Origin: an uncultured Oscillibacter sp. | GTDB lineage: Bacteria > Bacillota > Clostridia > Oscillospirales > Oscillospiraceae | Length of the DNA: 45,116 bases | Assembly (NCBI GenBank): GCA_905234565.1 | Contig: CAJOHW010000034.1 | Location: forward strand, 1-45,116 | Direction: 5' to 3' | Part shown: piece after piece, positions 42,255-45,116 of the stretch | How the letters are laid out: each line of letters opens with the position of its first letter | Position numbering within the stretch: position 1 is the stretch's first letter | Made by a program: the position numbers and the translations under genes | The notes under the pieces: model-generated | Told to the model about the DNA's origin: nothing | The model's database searches: none | The model's input: only the letters and a program-made list of their open reading frames with translations

Positions 42255-42583
42255 CGCCGTTGCTTGTCATCGGAGACATTCCGTTTTATGACGCTCCCAG
42301 TGAAATTGAGGGGTCGCCATACTGGGTAGATCTGTGGACAGATGTGAACGGGTACAAAATCGGACTGCAAATCAAGCCGGAGACTTACCGATCCGCAAAT
42401 CTGTCCATCTATATGGGAAAGGCCAAGTCCTCCGAAGAACGGGGCCATCAGGCGTTTAGGCGGGATTTTGGCGGGAAAGTGTTTCTTGTCACACCGAAAA
42501 ACGGGACTGTGTCCAAAGAAGCGGAGCAAAAAATTATAGCGGAGCGGGATCTTTTGTTAAAACTGCCTCCCAAACAGCCGTAA
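42251..42583 (+). CDS. MjaI-like restriction endonuclease, C-terminal part (split gene)
   Basis: A 110-residue frame starting with GTG at 42251, overlapping the previous stop (GTGA). It has PYWVDLWTDVNGYKIGLQIKPETY, which can supply the Asp and the Q-x-K version of a PD-(D/E)xK nuclease core, then RRDFGGKVFLVTPKNG. The overlap would allow coupled translation, but the simplest reading is the back half of the endonuclease after a one-base frameshift. It is convergent with the methyltransferase gene 16 bases away. Confidence 0.62.
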   Translation: MTPLLVIGDIPFYDAPSEIEGSPYWVDLWTDVNGYKIGLQIKPETYRSANLSIYMGKAKSSEERGHQAFRRDFGGKVFLVTPKNGTVSKEAEQKIIAERDLLLKLPPKQP

Positions 42584-42599
42584 GAAAACAGAATTCAAT

Positions 42600-43628
42600 T
42601 CAAGCGTATTCGCACGAAATCACCTGCCCGTCAAACTGGACGGACCGCACATGATCGATTTGAATTGCGGTTTCCTGTCTTGTTTTGACTGGAAAGCCAT
42701 GGGGGCCGTTTTGATAGCACTGCGCTTTTTTCTCCTCCTGTAAGGTGTCGATAAAAGCCAAATGCCGCCCGATTCTCGCGTCGATGAGGCGGTTTAGAGA
42801 GGAACTGGCGTTTTTGATATGTTCCATGGCAAGGGCCGCGATTTCCGGGTCGATTTCCACGCCGATACTGTTCCGGTTGGCCGCCATAGCCGCCAAATTT
42901 GTGGTGCCCAGTCCCGCGAAGGGGTCTAAAATCCAATCTCCCTCCGCTGAGTACATATTGATTAGCCGATAGGGGATCTCAAAGGGAAAGGACGCGCTTC
43001 TCTCCCGTTCCGCCTTGGAGGTGGGAAGCGTCTGGGAGGTGCCTTTGATCTCCCACAGGTCCGAAAACCACACATTGCGTTCCTCCCAAAAATACGCGCT
43101 TTTTTGGCGCAATTCTTTTTTTCTTCCTGTAAACTGCCGTTTTCCACCCTTCCGGAAAATGAGAATATACTCATGCTCATAGGTCACATAGGCTCCTGCG
43201 GGATACATTCCGGAACCCATAAATTTATTGGGCGCGTTGGACTGCTTTCTCCAATGGATATCCGGCAGAACATGATAGCCCATATTTATAAATTGGCGGA
43301 GGATCTCTGCGTGGTTTGTGTAAAGCTGGAAGTTTTCCGCCACGCTTCTTGTGGCGTCTCCGATGTTGACGCACACAAAGCCGTTCCGGGCAAGGACCCG
43401 GTCGCATTCCTTCCAGACGGCGCTGAGTACGGCGTGCATTTCTTGAAACGCGCCCAGCCCGTCCCCCGCTTCCAGCAGGGACAGCGCCTTTGGATTTTGT
43501 TTTCCGAAAACACCGTCCCACATCTCAATCATGGGATAGGGCGGGGAGGTGACGATTAAATCAACGCTTCCATCTTTCAGTGAAGTGATGGAGGCGCTGT
43601 TTCCAACGATAATCTCATGCTTTGTCAT
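42600..43628 (-). CDS. DNA methyltransferase, SPPY type (probably N4-cytosine)
   Basis: A 342-residue beta-class methyltransferase. Motif IV is TSPPYP near residue 32, before motif I DPFAGLGTT near residue 240, giving the beta order with the target-recognition region between. SPPY is typical of N4-cytosine enzymes. It should protect host DNA from the neighbouring endonuclease; with an MjaI-like partner, CTAG would be the site to test. It is intact. The start is ATG 43628 (GGAG about 11 bases upstream) rather than the in-frame TTG at 43652. It has its own promoter, as expected if methylation must precede cleavage. Confidence 0.88.
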   Translation of the reverse strand: MTKHEIIVGNSASITSLKDGSVDLIVTSPPYPMIEMWDGVFGKQNPKALSLLEAGDGLGAFQEMHAVLSAVWKECDRVLARNGFVCVNIGDATRSVAENFQLYTNHAEILRQFINMGYHVLPDIHWRKQSNAPNKFMGSGMYPAGAYVTYEHEYILIFRKGGKRQFTGRKKELRQKSAYFWEERNVWFSDLWEIKGTSQTLPTSKAERERSASFPFEIPYRLINMYSAEGDWILDPFAGLGTTNLAAMAANRNSIGVEIDPEIAALAMEHIKNASSSLNRLIDARIGRHLAFIDTLQEEKKAQCYQNGPHGFPVKTRQETAIQIDHVRSVQFDGQVISCEYA

Positions 43629-43677
43629 GCTGATAATCTCCCGTTTTGGCAATCCCTGCGTGAATCATACCAATACT

Positions 43678-43706
43678 ATTATACAGCGGGACGCGGCCCA
43701 ATGCAA
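43678..43706 (-). promoter_or_regulatory. Promoter of the methyltransferase gene
   Basis: On the minus strand, TTGCAT (43706-43701), 17 bases, perfect TATAAT (43683-43678). It is separate from the C-box promoter and shows no GACT/AGTC box, fitting constitutive methylation. Confidence 0.78.
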
Positions 43707-43741
43707 GGGCGAATTCCGCAAGAACCAGCAACGGTATATTT

Positions 43742-43758
43742 CCGCCCTTTAAGGGCGG
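43742..43758. promoter_or_regulatory. Perfect palindrome upstream of the second GH32 gene
   Basis: CCGCCCTT, T, AAGGGCGG: two perfect 8-base arms around one base, too tight for an RNA hairpin loop. It sits just after a TATATT (43735-43740) that could be a -10, so it may be a repressor site for the sugar gene. Confidence 0.4.
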
Positions 43759-43793
43759 TGAAAAGAAACCACATTGAGAAGGAGAAGATGTCC

Positions 43794-45116
43794 ATGAGTC
43801 AAGCTTTACGGGACGCCCGCCGCTATGAGGAGGCCCGGGAGGAACTGATCCCCCGGGAGGCCCGTCCCGCGTTCCATCTGTCCGCCCGGGTGGGCTGGCT
43901 GAACGACCCCAACGGCTTTTCCTGGTATCAGGGCCGCTACCACCTCTTTTACCAGTACCATCCCTACGACTCCCACTGGGGTCCCATGCACTGGGGACAC
44001 GCGGTGAGCAGCGACCTGCTCCACTGGTCCTATCTCCCGGCGGCTATGGCCCCGGACAAACCCTGCGACCGGGACGGCTGTTTCTCTGGCAGCGCCCTGT
44101 CCCTGCCGGACGGACGGCATATGCTGATGTACACAGGCGTGGCCAAGGAGTACACCCTCAGCGGGGAGGTCCGGGAGGTCCAGAGCCAGAACCTGGCCTT
44201 TGGGGACGGGCTGGACTATGAGAAATACGAGTGGAACCCGGTGATTCCGGAGCCGCCGGAGGGGGGCAGCCGCTTTTCCTTCCGGGACCCGAAGCTCTGG
44301 CAGGCCCGGGACGGCTCCTACCGCGCCCTGATTGCCAACGACAAGCCCGGCCAGGGGGGACAGCTGCTGCTCTACCGCAGCACGGATCTTCTCCACTGGG
44401 ATTTCGTCCGGGTATTGGCGGAGAACCGCAACCGCATCGGACGGATGTGGGAGTGTCCGGACTTCTTTGAGCTGGACGGAAAACACGTGCTGCTGTCCAG
44501 TTCCATGGATATGCTGCCCAAGGGATTGGAGTATCACAACGGCAACGGCACGTTCTATCTGCTGGGCAGTTTTGACGAGGAGACGGAGGCCTTCACGGAG
44601 GAATCCAACCACGCCATTGACTATGGCATCGACTTCTACGCTCCCCAGACGATTCTCTCCCCGGACGGGCGGCGGATTCTCATTGGCTGGATGCAGAACT
44701 GGGACACCTGCAACCTCCATGTGAAATCCACCCCGTGGTTTGGGCAGATGAGCCTGCCCCGGGAACTGCACATCAAGAACGGCATCCTGTATCAGACGCC
44801 CATCCAGGAGCTGGAACGGCTCCGGGGAGAGGAAATTGTCTACGAGAACGTGATTGTGGAGAACGGGGAGGTGTCCCTGCCCGGCGTGGCGGGACGGACG
44901 GTGGATCTGGAAGTGGAAGTGGAACCGGCAGGGGACGGCCTGAACCGTTTTGCCATCCGCTTTGCCAAGAACGAGGACTTCCACACCACGGTCAGTTTCC
45001 GGCCTCACGAGTCCACGCTGAAAGTGGACCGGAAGTTCTCCGGCTCCCGGCGGGCGATCATCCACCAGCGCCGGGCCAGAGTGGAACACAAGGGCGGACG
45101 GCTGAAACTCCGGCTG
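43794..45116 (+). CDS. GH32 beta-fructofuranosidase, 3' end outside the window
   Basis: A GH32 enzyme open to the window edge (441 codons visible). Motifs are canonical: WLNDPNG with nucleophile Asp38, FRDPK with Asp165, MWECPDFF with acid/base Glu220, and QYHPYDSHWGPMHWGHAVSSDLLHW. There is no signal peptide, so it should hydrolyse sucrose 6-phosphate or short fructans in the cytoplasm. Only the start of the C-terminal beta-sandwich is seen. ATG 43794 is favoured by spacing to GGAG at 43781-43784; ATG 43788 is in frame two codons earlier. It differs clearly from the first GH32, so the pair is not a recent duplication. Confidence 0.9.
   Translation, partial: MSQALRDARRYEEAREELIPREARPAFHLSARVGWLNDPNGFSWYQGRYHLFYQYHPYDSHWGPMHWGHAVSSDLLHWSYLPAAMAPDKPCDRDGCFSGSALSLPDGRHMLMYTGVAKEYTLSGEVREVQSQNLAFGDGLDYEKYEWNPVIPEPPEGGSRFSFRDPKLWQARDGSYRALIANDKPGQGGQLLLYRSTDLLHWDFVRVLAENRNRIGRMWECPDFFELDGKHVLLSSSMDMLPKGLEYHNGNGTFYLLGSFDEETEAFTEESNHAIDYGIDFYAPQTILSPDGRRILIGWMQNWDTCNLHVKSTPWFGQMSLPRELHIKNGILYQTPIQELERLRGEEIVYENVIVENGEVSLPGVAGRTVDLEVEVEPAGDGLNRFAIRFAKNEDFHTTVSFRPHESTLKVDRKFSGSRRAIIHQRRARVEHKGGRLKLRL

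Noticed and set aside
41616-42583. CTAG avoidance as support for an MjaI-like specificity
   Set aside because: I did not make a reliable count of CTAG in the window, so it is not used as evidence.

Overview
The window looks like chromosome from a high-G+C, low-oxygen Firmicute of the class Clostridia, most likely a gut Oscillospiraceae (Flavonifractor/Oscillibacter/Lawsonibacter-like). Support: Gram-positive style genes (long-form hibernation factor, GerMN lipoprotein, S-layer-homology proteins, ComEA-like anchor), the clostridial glgB-C-D-A-P glycogen operon, a probable PPi-type phosphofructokinase, a crotonase, strong AGGAGG ribosome sites and G+C-rich codons. The genus is inference. I recognise no rRNA, tRNA, CRISPR, IS element or phage.

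Layout. 1-31 is the start of a leftward gene cut by the window edge. 274-9642 is a rightward sugar-use island: lipoprotein binding protein, two permeases and a double ATPase of a ribose-type (CUT2) ABC importer, then a metal-dependent amidohydrolase, a D-2-hydroxyacid dehydrogenase, a small S-layer-homology protein and an L-xylulose-kinase-like FGGY kinase. 9713-13191 is a leftward envelope/signalling operon (ComEA-like, response regulator, histidine kinase, GerMN lipoprotein). 13318-14736 is a D,D-carboxypeptidase. 15023-17394 holds divergent fba and pfp. 17578-19591 holds a small P-loop protein, a crotonase and a class-I glutamine amidotransferase. 19880-28701 is the glycogen operon. 28974-32326 holds an XRE regulator, a DEAD-box helicase, an atypical histidine kinase and HPF. 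32502-36002 is a leftward beta-glucoside PTS plus 6-phospho-beta-glucosidase operon. 36322-38787 is a large S-layer-type protein. 39111-45116 has two GH32 sucrose/fructan hydrolases and a HAD phosphatase, with a lower-G+C restriction-modification island (C protein, split MjaI-like endonuclease, methyltransferase) between them.

The theme is carbohydrate economy: uptake by ABC and PTS, cytoplasmic hydrolysis, glycolysis at fructose-bisphosphate, and storage as glycogen. Regulatory DNA is clear in places: several near-consensus sigma-A promoters, many intrinsic terminators, and a C-protein box over the -35 of the R-M promoter.

Oddities: pfp and glgP are each broken by a small deletion that shifts frame; glgC has an in-frame loss of about six residues in its most conserved active-site motif; the endonuclease gene is split at a G run, consistent with loss of one base. 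A roughly 50-bp imperfectly palindromic repeat occurs in at least three intergenic gaps, with a related tandem pair in a fourth. All functional calls rest on motif recognition by eye; no database search was run.
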